From contig CAKOYA010000013.1 in NCBI GenBank assembly GCA_934130325.1, forward strand, positions 1 through 32,508: a DNA stretch of 32,508 nucleotides, read 5' to 3'. The DNA comes from an uncultured Clostridia bacterium. Its GTDB lineage: Bacteria > Bacillota > Clostridia > TANB77 > CAG-465. Of the stretch, positions 16,017-24,456 are shown piece after piece (position 1 is the stretch's first letter; the number at the start of each line of letters is the position of its first letter). The position numbers and the translations under genes were made by a program. Under the pieces are notes generated by a model that was not told the DNA's origin, did not search any database, and worked only from the letters and a program-made list of their open reading frames with translations.

Positions 16017-16600
16017 TGGACTTAAATAACATAAAAATAGGTTTTGCTATAACTGGGTCATGTTGTAATTTTAATGAAACTAAAAGGGTATTAGAAGAAC
16101 TAAAAAATGCAGGAGCAAAGGAAATTATTCCTATAGTTTCTTTTGCAACTAAGAGTATGGATACAAGATTTTATAAAGCTAATGAATATATTAAAATGGT
16201 AGAGGAAACTACAAAAAATAAAGTTATAGATACAATTCCAAAGGCAGAACCTGTAGGACCAAAAAATATGGTAGATATCATTGTGGTATGCCCTTGTACT
16301 GGAAATACCTTAGCAAAACTTGCAAATGGTATAACAGATACCCCGGTACTTATGGCTATAAAAGGTCATATAAGAAATAATAAGCCTGTTGTAATAGGTG
16401 TATCTACAAATGATGGTTTGGGTGTAAGTTTAAAAAATATAGGAAGTGTACTTAACACTAAAAATATGTATTTTATACCATTTAGACAAGATGATTGCGT
16501 TTCTAAACCTAAATCTTTAGTTTTAGATTATACATATGTAGTTGATACTATAAAGAAAGCACTAAGAGGTGAGCAAATTCAACCTTTACTTTCAAATTAA
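16017..16600 (+). CDS. dpaB: Dipicolinate synthase subunit B (DpaB/SpoVFB), flavoprotein
   Basis: DpaB works with DpaA in the mother cell to make dipicolinic acid, the calcium-chelating acid of the spore core. The coding start is the ATG just after GAGGAGG (16002-16008). The 194-residue protein aligns by eye along its whole length with the family: IGFAITGSCC (8-17), SMDTRFY (47-53), PKAEPVGPKNMVDIIVVCPC (75-94), TGNTLAKLANGITDTP (95-110), GHIRNNKPVVIGVSTND (117-133), NMYFIPFRQDD (150-160), and near the end a glutamine-proline tail. It has the flavoprotein (HFCD-type) fold. No dpaA is next to it: the upstream gene is the capsule phosphatase and the downstream gene is rimO. A terminator follows. 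It implies a spore-forming ancestor and probably a spore former. Confidence 0.93.
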
Positions 16601-16622
16601 ATAAACTTTGTCGAATAATGTA

Positions 16623-16668
16623 GAAAAGAGAGAAAAAAAGAGTTCTCCCTTTTCTTTTGTTTTTTTTT
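16623..16668 (+). terminator. Intrinsic terminator after dpaB
   Basis: A 12-position stem with one A-C mismatch (16623-16634 with 16643-16654), an eight-base loop, and a T-rich tail with nine consecutive T (16660-16668). It separates dpaB from rimO. Confidence 0.8.
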
Positions 16669-16705
16669 ATGTTATAATTAAAGAAATTGAAAGGAAATAA
16701 AAAAT

Positions 16706-18019
16706 ATGAAAATTGGATTAGTAACACTTGGCTGTAGTAAAAATCAAGTAGATAGTGAAATGTTACTTGGCCTCTTTAAAAAAAGAGGCGACTTAATAGT
16801 AAATGACCCTTATGATGCAGAAGTAATTGTTGTAAATACTTGTGGTTTTATAGAATCAGCCAAAAAAGAAGCAATAGATACTATACTTGAAATGGCAGAT
16901 TACAAAGAATGTGGCAATTGTAATACTCTTATTGTTACAGGATGTCTTGCTAAAAGATACAAAAAGGATATATTAAAAAATATGCCTGAGGTAGATTTAT
17001 GCATAGGTGTGGATGAGTATGAGCATATAGATAATATTTTATCTGAATATTTTAATCAAAAATCTTTAGGTCGAAATTTAGAATTCAAAAATAGAATAAT
17101 CGCTTCAAATTTTCCTTCTTGTTATATCAGAATATCAGATGGTTGTGATAATAGGTGTAGCTACTGTGCTATTCCTTTAATAAGAGGAAAATTTAAAAGT
17201 AGAAAAATGGAAGATATATTAGATGAAGTTAAGTGGTTAGCAAGCAAAGGAATGAGAGAATTCTGCATTATTTCACAGGATACATCAAAATATGGTATAG
17301 ATATATATGGTAAATTAATGTTACCTGAATTATTGAGAGAAATATCAAAGATAGATGGTGTAAAATGGATTAGAGTGTTATATATGTACCTTTATGAAGC
17401 TACTGATGAATTAATAGATGAAATGGCTACAAATGAAAAAGTTTGTAAATATTTTGACATTCCTATACAACATCTAAGTGATAAAATACTAAAATCAATG
17501 AATAGACATGATACTCAAAAAATAATATTTGACAGAATTAATAAAATAAGAGAAAAAGTACCAAATGCTATATTAAGGACCACTGTAATGACAGGATTTC
17601 CCGGCGAAACTGATGAGGATTTTGAAATATTAAGAAACGGAATATTAAAATTAGAATTTGATAGACTTGGAGCGTTTGCTTATTCTAAAGAAGAGGAAAC
17701 CAAATCGTATGACTTTAAAAATCAAATAGAAGACTCTGTAAAACAAGAAAGATTAAAAGACATATTTGATATTCAAAAGAGTATTTCATATAATTTGAAT
17801 AAAAAGAAACTGAATAATATATATGAAGTATTAGTAGAAGGAATAACAGAAGATGAAAACTATTTTTCATGTCGTTCATATATGGAAGCGCCAGATGTAG
17901 ATGGACGTATATATATAAAAATTGATGAAAAAAGTTCTAAAAAGGTGATTGTTGGAGAATTTATAAAAGTAAGAATTATTGATTATGATGATTATGACTT
18001 ATATGCACAAGTCATGTAA
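16706..18019 (+). CDS. rimO: Ribosomal protein S12 methylthiotransferase RimO
   Basis: RimO is a radical SAM enzyme that methylthiolates an aspartate of ribosomal protein S12. The 437-residue protein has the three methylthiotransferase domains. The N-terminal domain starts KIGLVTLGCSKNQVDSE with cluster cysteines 10, 46 and 80. The radical SAM core has CDNRCSYC (147-154) and RTTVMTGFPGETDEDF. The C-terminal TRAM region includes SYMEAPDVDGRIYI. LGCSKNQVDSE and APDVDG are typical of RimO rather than MiaB. AAAGGAAAT lies upstream of the ATG, and a TATAAT at 16673-16678 could be its -10 box, though no clear -35 is seen. The rho gene follows after 12 bases and is probably co-transcribed. Confidence 0.95.
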   Translation: MKIGLVTLGCSKNQVDSEMLLGLFKKRGDLIVNDPYDAEVIVVNTCGFIESAKKEAIDTILEMADYKECGNCNTLIVTGCLAKRYKKDILKNMPEVDLCIGVDEYEHIDNILSEYFNQKSLGRNLEFKNRIIASNFPSCYIRISDGCDNRCSYCAIPLIRGKFKSRKMEDILDEVKWLASKGMREFCIISQDTSKYGIDIYGKLMLPELLREISKIDGVKWIRVLYMYLYEATDELIDEMATNEKVCKYFDIPIQHLSDKILKSMNRHDTQKIIFDRINKIREKVPNAILRTTVMTGFPGETDEDFEILRNGILKLEFDRLGAFAYSKEEETKSYDFKNQIEDSVKQERLKDIFDIQKSISYNLNKKKLNNIYEVLVEGITEDENYFSCRSYMEAPDVDGRIYIKIDEKSSKKVIVGEFIKVRIIDYDDYDLYAQVM

Positions 18020-18031
18020 TGGAGGTAAAAT

Positions 18032-19348
18032 ATGTATACAAGAGAAAGTTTAAAAAAATCAGCATTAACTGAACTTAGAAATTTAGCTCAAGAATTGAAA
18101 CTAGATGGATATGAAAGGTTAAAGAAAGAATATTTAATAGAAGAAATAGTAAAAAAATTAGAAGATTCAAATAAATTAGAAGAAAAAGTAGATATACAAA
18201 TTGAAAATCCAGAAACTGATTACATAGCTGAGGGAATACTTGAAGTATTACCAGACGGATTTGGATTTTTAAGAAGTGATAATTACCAATCAGGAAGCAA
18301 GGATATATATGTATCGCAAGTTCAAATAAGAAGATTTAAGCTTTCAACTGGTGATAAATTAAAGGGAATCGCTAGATTTACAACAGAACCACAGAATAAA
18401 TTTCCATCCCTTATATACATTGAAAGTATTAATTCTGATAGTGTTGATATAGCATTAAAAAGAAGGCCATTTGATAATTTAATACCAATTTATCCTACAG
18501 AACGTTTGAGACTAGAAAGTAATCCAAAAGATTTTTCTACAAGGATTATAGATTTAATCTCTCCTATAGGAAAAGGTCAACGTGGATTAATAGTAGCACA
18601 GCCTAAAGCTGGAAAAACTACTATGCTAAAACAAATAGCAAATAGTATAATAAAAAATAATCCTGAAGTATATGTAATGATATTATTAATAGATGAAAGA
18701 CCAGAAGAAGTAACTGATATTGAACGATCTGTAGATGCTGAGGTTATCCATTCAACATTTGACGAATCACCAGAAAATCATATAAAAGTATCAAAAATGG
18801 TTATTGAAAGGGCAAAGAGATTAGTTGAACATAATAAAGATGTGGTTATACTTATGGATAGTTTAACAAGACTTACGCGTGCAAACAATTTGCAAGTTGA
18901 TCCTAGTGGAAGAACATTATCAGGTGGATTAGATCCAGCATCACTACATTTTCCTAAAAAATTATTTGGAGCTGCTAGAAATATAGAAAATGGTGGAAGT
19001 TTAACAATACTTGCTACAATACTTGCTGAAACAGGAAGTAGAATGGACGATATAATCTTTGAAGAATTTAAAGGAACTGGAAATATGGAAGTACATTTGG
19101 ATAGAAAACTTAGTGAAAGAAGAATATTCCCATCAATTGATATATATAAATCAGGAACTCGTAGGGAAGATTTACTTCTTACAAAAGAAGAACTTGAATG
19201 TAGTAATTATATTAGAAGATTGATGTCACAAAATAACAATAATTTATCAAATGCGGAAATAATTGAAAAAATTATTAATATATTGGTAAAAACAAAAACT
19301 AATAAAGATTTTATAAAAGTTTTTTTGGAAAATATAAAAAAGAAGTAG
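18032..19348 (+). CDS. rho: Transcription termination factor Rho
   Basis: Rho is a hexameric RNA-dependent ATPase that ends transcription of untranslated RNA. This 438-residue protein is of ordinary length. The N-terminal helical region (about 1-48) leads into the cold-shock-like RNA-binding domain with DGFGFLR (75-81) and DIYVS (91-95). The ATPase domain follows: SPIGKGQRGLIVAQPKAGKT (177-196) with the P-loop, DERPEEVTD (221-229), MDSLTRLTRANN, and the GRTLSGGLDP secondary RNA-binding loop region. No long N-terminal insertion is present. A GGAGG precedes the ATG. It follows rimO closely and is itself closed by an intrinsic terminator. No rpmE neighbour is seen. Confidence 0.97.
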   Translation: MYTRESLKKSALTELRNLAQELKLDGYERLKKEYLIEEIVKKLEDSNKLEEKVDIQIENPETDYIAEGILEVLPDGFGFLRSDNYQSGSKDIYVSQVQIRRFKLSTGDKLKGIARFTTEPQNKFPSLIYIESINSDSVDIALKRRPFDNLIPIYPTERLRLESNPKDFSTRIIDLISPIGKGQRGLIVAQPKAGKTTMLKQIANSIIKNNPEVYVMILLIDERPEEVTDIERSVDAEVIHSTFDESPENHIKVSKMVIERAKRLVEHNKDVVILMDSLTRLTRANNLQVDPSGRTLSGGLDPASLHFPKKLFGAARNIENGGSLTILATILAETGSRMDDIIFEEFKGTGNMEVHLDRKLSERRIFPSIDIYKSGTRREDLLLTKEELECSNYIRRLMSQNNNNLSNAEIIEKIINILVKTKTNKDFIKVFLENIKKK

Positions 19349-19369
19349 TAAAAAAAATATATATATGAT

Positions 19370-19403
19370 AAAATATACTGTATGGATGTACAGTATATTT
19401 TTT
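19370..19403 (+). terminator. Intrinsic terminator after rho
   Basis: A perfect 13-bp stem AAAATATACTGTA (19370-19382) with TACAGTATATTTT (19389-19401), a six-base loop and a short T-run. It lies between rho and the nucleoside kinase gene. Confidence 0.85.
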
Positions 19404-19434
19404 GTATATCTTATTATAAAAGGGGCTGAATAAA

Positions 19435-21075
19435 ATGAAAATAAATGTAGAATTCTCAGATGGAAGAGTAGTAAATGTACCATATAAGACTCCAGCAATA
19501 GAGGCTGTTAAATTAGTTGAAAATAATATTAGGGATATTTTGGCCTTAAAAGTTAATAATGAAATTAAATCATATGATTATCAACTTGTTAAGGATACTA
19601 AAATAGAATTAGTTAAATTTAATAGCAATGATGGATATAGGATTTATTCAAGAACTTTAAAAATGTTACTTCATATGGCACTTACTACTCTTTTTTCAAA
19701 TACAAAAGTAGATTTTATATCTACAATAAACCGTAATCAATACTTTTTAATAGAGGGAATTGAGTTAAATGCTGATAAAATAAAGGCAATAAAGGATAAA
19801 ATGATTGAGTTTATAAAAAGAGATATTCCAATAGAAAAAAGAGTAGTATCTGTCGAGGAAGCTACAGGGTTATATATAGCTTCCAATTCGGAAGATAAAT
19901 TAAAAAATATAAGTAATAGATTAAAATCTACTGTAACTATGTATTTTTGTGATGGAATGTATAATAATTTCTATGGGATTTTAGCACCAAGCACAGGTTA
20001 TATAACAATGTTTGATCTTATACCATATAAAGATGGAGCACTTCTTGTAATTCCAAATGAAAATATGGAAATGGATACAGGAAAAAAGGGAGAAAGGTTA
20101 TATGAATCTTTTATATCCTTTAATGATTTAAACCAAATAATAGGTATAAATACTGTAGGAGATTTAAATGAGGCCATATTAAAAAATAAAATAAATGATG
20201 TTATTCAAGTATCAGAAGCAATACATGATAGGAAATTAGTGGAACTTGTACTTGATATTGAAAAAAGAAAAGATGTAAAAATGATTCTTATAGCTGGTCC
20301 ATCATCTTCTGGTAAAACTACTTTTGCACAAAAATTAGGTGTGCAGTTAAAATTAACAGGGTATAATCCTATTACCATATCTATGGATAATTATTTTGTT
20401 GAGAGAAAAGATACACCTTTAGGTGAAGATGGAAAATATAATTTTGAATGTGTTGAAGCTTTGGATATAGACCTATTTAATAAGCAAATGAAAGAATTAA
20501 TCGATGGAAAAACAGTAGAACTACCAGAATTTGATTTTGTGGTTGGAACTAAAAAATATAACGGAAAGATGTTAAAACTAAATTCTAATGATGTCTTAAT
20601 TATAGAGGGAATACATGCATTAAATCCTATACTTACTAAATTTACTAAAGAAGAAAATAAATATAAAATATATATAGCTCCAATAGCTACACTAAATATT
20701 GACGGTTATACTAAAATTTCTTCTTCTGATACTAGACTTTTAAGACGTATGGTAAGAGATTATAGCACAAGAGGCCATAGCGTTGAAAAAACATTTGAAC
20801 TTTGGACTAATGTGAAAAAAGGTGAAGAGAGGTATATTTTCCCATTTGTTAATAATGCTGATTATATATATAATTCAAGCCTTATATATGAACCAAGTGT
20901 CATGAAAACATTTGCTCAACCTTTACTTTTACAACTTGACAATACTAGTGAATATTACTCTGAAAGTAGAAGACTTTACGAATATTTAAATAACTTTTTA
21001 CCTATGGAAACAAGCAATATACCAATCAATTCAATAATACGCGAATTTATAGGTAACGGATGCTTTTATAGATAA
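19435..21075 (+). CDS. Nucleoside kinase with N-terminal TGS / tRNA-synthetase-like domains and C-terminal uridine kinase-like domain
   Basis: This 546-residue fusion is common in Clostridia and is annotated as a uridine kinase-like nucleoside kinase. The first ~60 residues (INVEFSDGRVVNVPY) resemble the TGS domain of threonyl-tRNA synthetase. Residues about 60-220 resemble its second additional domain, without any tRNA-synthetase catalytic core. The C-terminal part is a phosphoribulokinase/uridine kinase domain with P-loop GPSSSGKTT (288-296), ISMDNYFVERKDTPLGEDG, LIIEGIHALNP and RLLRRMVRDYSTRG. The biological substrate is not firmly established for this architecture. ATG at 19435 has AAAAGGGG about ten bases upstream. 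The small membrane-protein gene follows 19 bases later. Confidence 0.9.
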   Translation: MKINVEFSDGRVVNVPYKTPAIEAVKLVENNIRDILALKVNNEIKSYDYQLVKDTKIELVKFNSNDGYRIYSRTLKMLLHMALTTLFSNTKVDFISTINRNQYFLIEGIELNADKIKAIKDKMIEFIKRDIPIEKRVVSVEEATGLYIASNSEDKLKNISNRLKSTVTMYFCDGMYNNFYGILAPSTGYITMFDLIPYKDGALLVIPNENMEMDTGKKGERLYESFISFNDLNQIIGINTVGDLNEAILKNKINDVIQVSEAIHDRKLVELVLDIEKRKDVKMILIAGPSSSGKTTFAQKLGVQLKLTGYNPITISMDNYFVERKDTPLGEDGKYNFECVEALDIDLFNKQMKELIDGKTVELPEFDFVVGTKKYNGKMLKLNSNDVLIIEGIHALNPILTKFTKEENKYKIYIAPIATLNIDGYTKISSSDTRLLRRMVRDYSTRGHSVEKTFELWTNVKKGEERYIFPFVNNADYIYNSSLIYEPSVMKTFAQPLLLQLDNTSEYYSESRRLYEYLNNFLPMETSNIPINSIIREFIGNGCFYR

Positions 21076-21094
21076 TATGTAAAGAGGATTTTAT

Positions 21095-21571
21095 ATGGAA
21101 AAAAAATTTGATATAAATAAGGATAAATGTAAAATATATGCCTTAATTACTGTATTGCAAATTGTAGGTGTAGAGTTAGTTATATTTTTTCTTTTGATTC
21201 ATATTAACTATTTAGATACGACAAGTCTATTAGTACTTAGTATATTTCCGGCATTATTGGATATAATAACATTTGTACTTTACTATCAAAAGCTTATAAC
21301 AAGAAGAGTAAGTGTAAACACAAATGAAGTAAGGTATTATATTGATGAGTATAAACATTTTTCCTCAACAGTTGATAACAAATATATAAATTTTTCTGTA
21401 AAAAAAGGTAGCTTAAAAAAAGTAAGAAAAGGACTTATGAATTTAAGTTTAAAAGGACGTTTTCTAAAAACGGAAAATGGAATATCTAATGAGGTTAGGA
21501 GACTTCAAATACCAAATATAATTAATGAGTATGACGAATTATTTGAAATTTTACAAGAATTAGAAATATGA
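21095..21571 (+). CDS. Small two-helix membrane protein of unknown function
   Basis: I do not recognise this 158-residue protein. It has two adjacent hydrophobic segments (about 15-38 and 43-66) and a basic C-terminal cytoplasmic region of about 90 residues with alternating strand-like segments (RRVSVNTNEVRYYIDEYK, then a KKGSLKKVRKG turn). This layout would allow a small membrane-tethered beta domain. No catalytic residues stand out. AAAGAGGA precedes the ATG, and the gene lies 19 bases after the nucleoside kinase gene and before a terminator, so the two likely form an operon. Function cannot be inferred from this partnership. Confidence 0.8.
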   Translation: MEKKFDINKDKCKIYALITVLQIVGVELVIFFLLIHINYLDTTSLLVLSIFPALLDIITFVLYYQKLITRRVSVNTNEVRYYIDEYKHFSSTVDNKYINFSVKKGSLKKVRKGLMNLSLKGRFLKTENGISNEVRRLQIPNIINEYDELFEILQELEI

Positions 21572-21640
21572 AATATACAGTATTGGTATAAAAATAGAAA
21601 CTAATAACAAAAATGTTAAATGAAGTGATTTAAAACAAAC

Positions 21641-21679
21641 AAAAAACATTTGCAATTTAAAGATTGCGGATGTTTTTTT
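21641..21679 (+). terminator. Intrinsic terminator after the kinase/membrane-protein pair
   Basis: A 16-bp stem with two G-U pairs (21641-21656 with 21663-21678), a TTAAAG loop, and an A-tract/T-tract pair whose T-run reaches 21679. It ends the operon of the nucleoside kinase and the small membrane protein. Confidence 0.9.
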
Positions 21680-21699
21680 ACAAGGTATAATAAATTTTG

Positions 21700-21811
21700 A
21701 TTCGTAATAAAAATCTTTTATATAAGCTATAACTAGTTAAAGAATAGATAATTGTATGTTTTATGTATTCTAAAATATTAAAAATTTCAAATAATTAATT
21801 TTATTACGAAT
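21700..21811 (+). repeat. Long-range 13-bp inverted repeat in a 319-bp non-coding gap
   Basis: The gap 21572-21890 holds a terminator, this repeat and a promoter, with no credible gene. ATTCGTAATAAAA (21700-21712) is exactly complementary to TTTTATTACGAAT (21799-21811), with 86 bases between. A TATAAT at 21686-21691 would start a transcript just before the left arm. The arms could be two operator sites or the closing stem of a structured RNA; I recognise no known riboswitch. Confidence 0.5.
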
Positions 21812-21834
21812 TGAAGAAAAATAGATAATAGGTA

Positions 21835-21863
21835 TTGAAAATTTTTTGTGTTTAATATAAAAT
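21835..21863 (+). promoter_or_regulatory. Candidate sigma-A promoter of the MBL ribonuclease gene
   Basis: TTGAAA at 21835-21840 is followed after 17 bases by TAAAAT at 21858-21863; TATAAA at 21856 is an alternative with a short spacer. Predicted start near 21870, just before AAAGGAG at 21875-21881. Confidence 0.5.
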
Positions 21864-21890
21864 AAAACATATTTAAAGGAGTTTGATTAT

Positions 21891-23507
21891 ATGAAAATTA
21901 CATTTTTTGGAGCTGCTAGAACTGTTACAGGTTCTTGTCATATGGTAGAGGTAGGAGACAAAAAGTTTTTAATTGATTGTGGTATGTTTCAAGGTAGATT
22001 AACAGATCAAATGTTAAATTACGAAGATTTTCCTTTTAGTATTAGTGAAGTAGATTTTGTAATCCTTACTCATGCACACATAGATCATAGTGGGAGAATA
22101 CCAAAGTTATATAAAAGTGGATTTAAGGGAAAAATTTATGCAAGTACTGCAACAGTGGATTTATGTGGAATAATGCTTGCAGATAGTGGACACATACAAG
22201 AAAAAGAAATTGAATGGGTAAATAAAAAGAGGATGAGAGCAGGCAAAAAACCAACTGAAGCTATGTATACTGCCCAAGACGGTTTAGATTCCTTAGAAAT
22301 TTTTGAAGGAATTGATTATGAAAAAGAAGTAGTAATTAATGAAAATATAAAGTTTAAATTACATGATGCAGGACATATGCTTGGTTCTGCTATTGTGGAT
22401 ATAGATATAACTGAAGACGGAAAAACAGAAAAATTAGTTTTTTCAGGGGATTTAGGAAATTTAAATATGCCTATAATTAATGATCCAACATATATAAAAG
22501 CTGCAGATCATTTAGTTATGGAAACTACATATGGAGATAGAGAACATGGACAAATGGACGACCAATCAGGAAAATTTATTCAAATATTATTAGATACAAT
22601 TGAACGTGGTGGTAATGTAATAATACCTTCATTTGCTGTAGGAAGAACTCAAGAAATACTATATGAAATAAATAAATATGCAGCCATGAAAGGGATTAGT
22701 GAAAGATTAAAAAAGATTCCGGTGTATGTTGATAGTCCACTTGCTGTGAATGCTACCAAAATATTTGAAAGTAATCCTGAGTATTATGATGAGGAAGCAT
22801 TACAATATTTATTAAAAGGCGATAATCCACTTGAATTTGAAAATTTACATTTTGTAACAACTTCTGATGAATCTAAAGCTTTAAATGAAGATAGAGTACC
22901 AAAAGTTATAATATCTGCAAGCGGCATGTGTGAAGTTGGAAGAATAAAACATCATTTAAAACATAATCTATATAGACCTGAATGCACTGTATTATTTGTA
23001 GGCTTTCAGGCTGAAGGTACCCTTGGAAAGAAGATTTTAAGTGGAGAAAAACTTGTTAAAATATTTGGTGAGGAAATCGCTGTAAATGCGGAGATAAGAT
23101 ATTTGGATGCTTTTTCTGGACATGCTGATAGAACTGGACTTTTGACATGGATAGAAAAAATGGAGCAAAAGCCTAAGAATATATTTTTAGTGCATGGTGA
23201 ATATTCAGCTCAGCAATCATTTAAAAATGCAGTGTATGATAAATTTCAAATACCATGTATAATTCCAAAATACGAGGAAACTTATACAATAGATGGTAAG
23301 TTATTAGAAAATAACGTACCAACATATAAATCTACAAGATTTGATATATTAGAGACATTGTCTTTCTTAAAACAAGATGTTGATGACATGACAAATGTGG
23401 TTAAATCAGAAATTAAGAATAATTTGACAACAGAAGATTTAATTGAAATTCAAAATAGATTAAATGAAGTAAAACTTGCGTTGACTGATGCTAAGAAAAG
23501 AAAATAA
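21891..23507 (+). CDS. Metallo-beta-lactamase fold RNA-processing exonuclease (beta-CASP, CPSF/YSH1-like)
   Basis: This is a zinc-dependent nuclease-type enzyme of the beta-CASP group, expected to act on RNA in the cytoplasm. The 538-residue protein begins ITFFGAARTVTGSCHMVEV, which is typical of the YSH1-like bacterial clade. It has the metal-binding HAHIDHSG (61-68), DAGHMLGSA, SGDLG and SGHADRTG motifs. The beta-CASP insertion has IPSFAVGRTQE, VYVDSPLAV and IISASGMCEVGRIKHHL. It ends with about 80 residues of helical sequence. ATG at 21891 follows AAAGGAG (21875-21881) by nine bases. It is a single-gene unit between two terminators, with an unusual non-coding region upstream. The target RNA is unknown; it is distinct from RNase J, which is shorter in the N-terminal loops and carries a different motif spacing. 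Confidence 0.92.
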   Translation: MKITFFGAARTVTGSCHMVEVGDKKFLIDCGMFQGRLTDQMLNYEDFPFSISEVDFVILTHAHIDHSGRIPKLYKSGFKGKIYASTATVDLCGIMLADSGHIQEKEIEWVNKKRMRAGKKPTEAMYTAQDGLDSLEIFEGIDYEKEVVINENIKFKLHDAGHMLGSAIVDIDITEDGKTEKLVFSGDLGNLNMPIINDPTYIKAADHLVMETTYGDREHGQMDDQSGKFIQILLDTIERGGNVIIPSFAVGRTQEILYEINKYAAMKGISERLKKIPVYVDSPLAVNATKIFESNPEYYDEEALQYLLKGDNPLEFENLHFVTTSDESKALNEDRVPKVIISASGMCEVGRIKHHLKHNLYRPECTVLFVGFQAEGTLGKKILSGEKLVKIFGEEIAVNAEIRYLDAFSGHADRTGLLTWIEKMEQKPKNIFLVHGEYSAQQSFKNAVYDKFQIPCIIPKYEETYTIDGKLLENNVPTYKSTRFDILETLSFLKQDVDDMTNVVKSEIKNNLTTEDLIEIQNRLNEVKLALTDAKKRK

Positions 23508-23512
23508 GATTT

Positions 23513-23562
23513 AAAAAACAAATAGTTATCGTGTGATTAGGCACACTAGCTATTTGTTTTTT
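23513..23562 (+). terminator. Intrinsic terminator after the MBL ribonuclease gene
   Basis: A perfect 13-bp outer stem AAAAAACAAATAG (23513-23525) with CTATTTGTTTTTT (23550-23562) encloses a second short stem GTGTG (23531-23535) with CACAC (23542-23546). The A/T tracts supply the T-run. Confidence 0.9.
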
Positions 23563-23665
23563 ATTTATCATTTAAGGTTTTATTTATTGTTATTTAGGTA
23601 TATTGCAAAATATGCATGGTATTTTTTTATATATTTTTCATATATTGTTTTAGAGGTTAGTGTTT

Positions 23666-24385
23666 ATGTATATAAGTATGTTAAATATAAAAAAAGATAG
23701 AAATAAATTATTATGGTTCATAATTCTTGGAGCCATTACAATAGCGGTTATGCTTATTAGTGTTACTATATATAAACTACTAAATGATGAAAACGTAAAT
23801 TTAAATTTGAATATAAATAGTAAAGTAAATGTATTTGAAACTTCTTATTATAAATATGGAGCTAATATAAAAATATATGGAAATAAAACAATAAATAATT
23901 ATTATATTGAAGAAGAATATGAAGATGTTAATGGAAACTATAAGTTTAAATTTGATACTAAAAATGATAATAATAATATGGTAACATATAAAATTGAAAA
24001 TAATACATTAAAAATTTCATCAGAAGGACAGATAAATGAATATGTGCTTGGAGAATATATAGTTAAAAAGACTAATGTATTAAGCATTTCCACTTTTATA
24101 TCATTATATAATGATGTTGAAAAATATTTAAAAGAAAATCCCGATAGCCAAGAAATAAAAATAGAAGTAGATAACAGAGAAAATATAACTTCATATAAAG
24201 TAATAGTTAACAACAAAGAAAATACTATTTTGAGCAGCTATAAAGATATATTTGAAAGTGGTATGAATATAACTAAATTTGAATTATGTATATCAAGTGA
24301 TACTAAGTTACCGACAGAATATAGAGTTTATGATAAAGAGGATAAAACATATTTAGATGTGCAATACACTTTCTTTAGCTTATAG
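23666..24385 (+). CDS. Membrane-anchored extracytoplasmic protein of unknown function
   Basis: I do not recognise this 239-residue protein. I start it at the ATG at 23666, nine bases after AGAGG (23652-23656); a GTG at 23660 in the same frame is too close to that site. A short basic N-terminus (NIKKDRNK) precedes one helix (about 15-37, LLWFIILGAITIAVMLISVT), so the rest should lie outside the cell. The outer part alternates charged and asparagine-rich strand segments (IKIYGNKTINNYY, DTKNDNNN) and reads like a beta-rich lipoprotein-type domain without a lipobox cysteine. A TTGCAA at 23603-23608 with a T/A-rich -10 region near 23627 may be its promoter. It precedes the mazF-type gene but has no antitoxin-like character. 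Confidence 0.75.
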   Translation: MYISMLNIKKDRNKLLWFIILGAITIAVMLISVTIYKLLNDENVNLNLNINSKVNVFETSYYKYGANIKIYGNKTINNYYIEEEYEDVNGNYKFKFDTKNDNNNMVTYKIENNTLKISSEGQINEYVLGEYIVKKTNVLSISTFISLYNDVEKYLKENPDSQEIKIEVDNRENITSYKVIVNNKENTILSSYKDIFESGMNITKFELCISSDTKLPTEYRVYDKEDKTYLDVQYTFFSL

Positions 24386-24405
24386 AAAAAAATATGTAAA
24401 AATAT

Positions 24406-24433
24406 TTGATTTTTTTTATATTTAGTGTATAAT
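24406..24433 (+). promoter_or_regulatory. Candidate sigma-A promoter of the mazF-type gene
   Basis: TTGATT at 24406-24411 and TATAAT at 24428-24433 are 16 bases apart. Predicted start lies near 24440, which is after the ATG at 24436 and so favours a later start codon for the toxin. Confidence 0.6.
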
Positions 24434-24456
24434 ATATGAAAGTAGGGATTGTAGTG

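Noticed and set aside
24436..24456. ATG at 24436 as the mazF start
   Set aside because: It lies within bases of the -10 box and before the predicted transcript start, has no ribosome binding site and adds seven residues absent from the usual family N-terminus.
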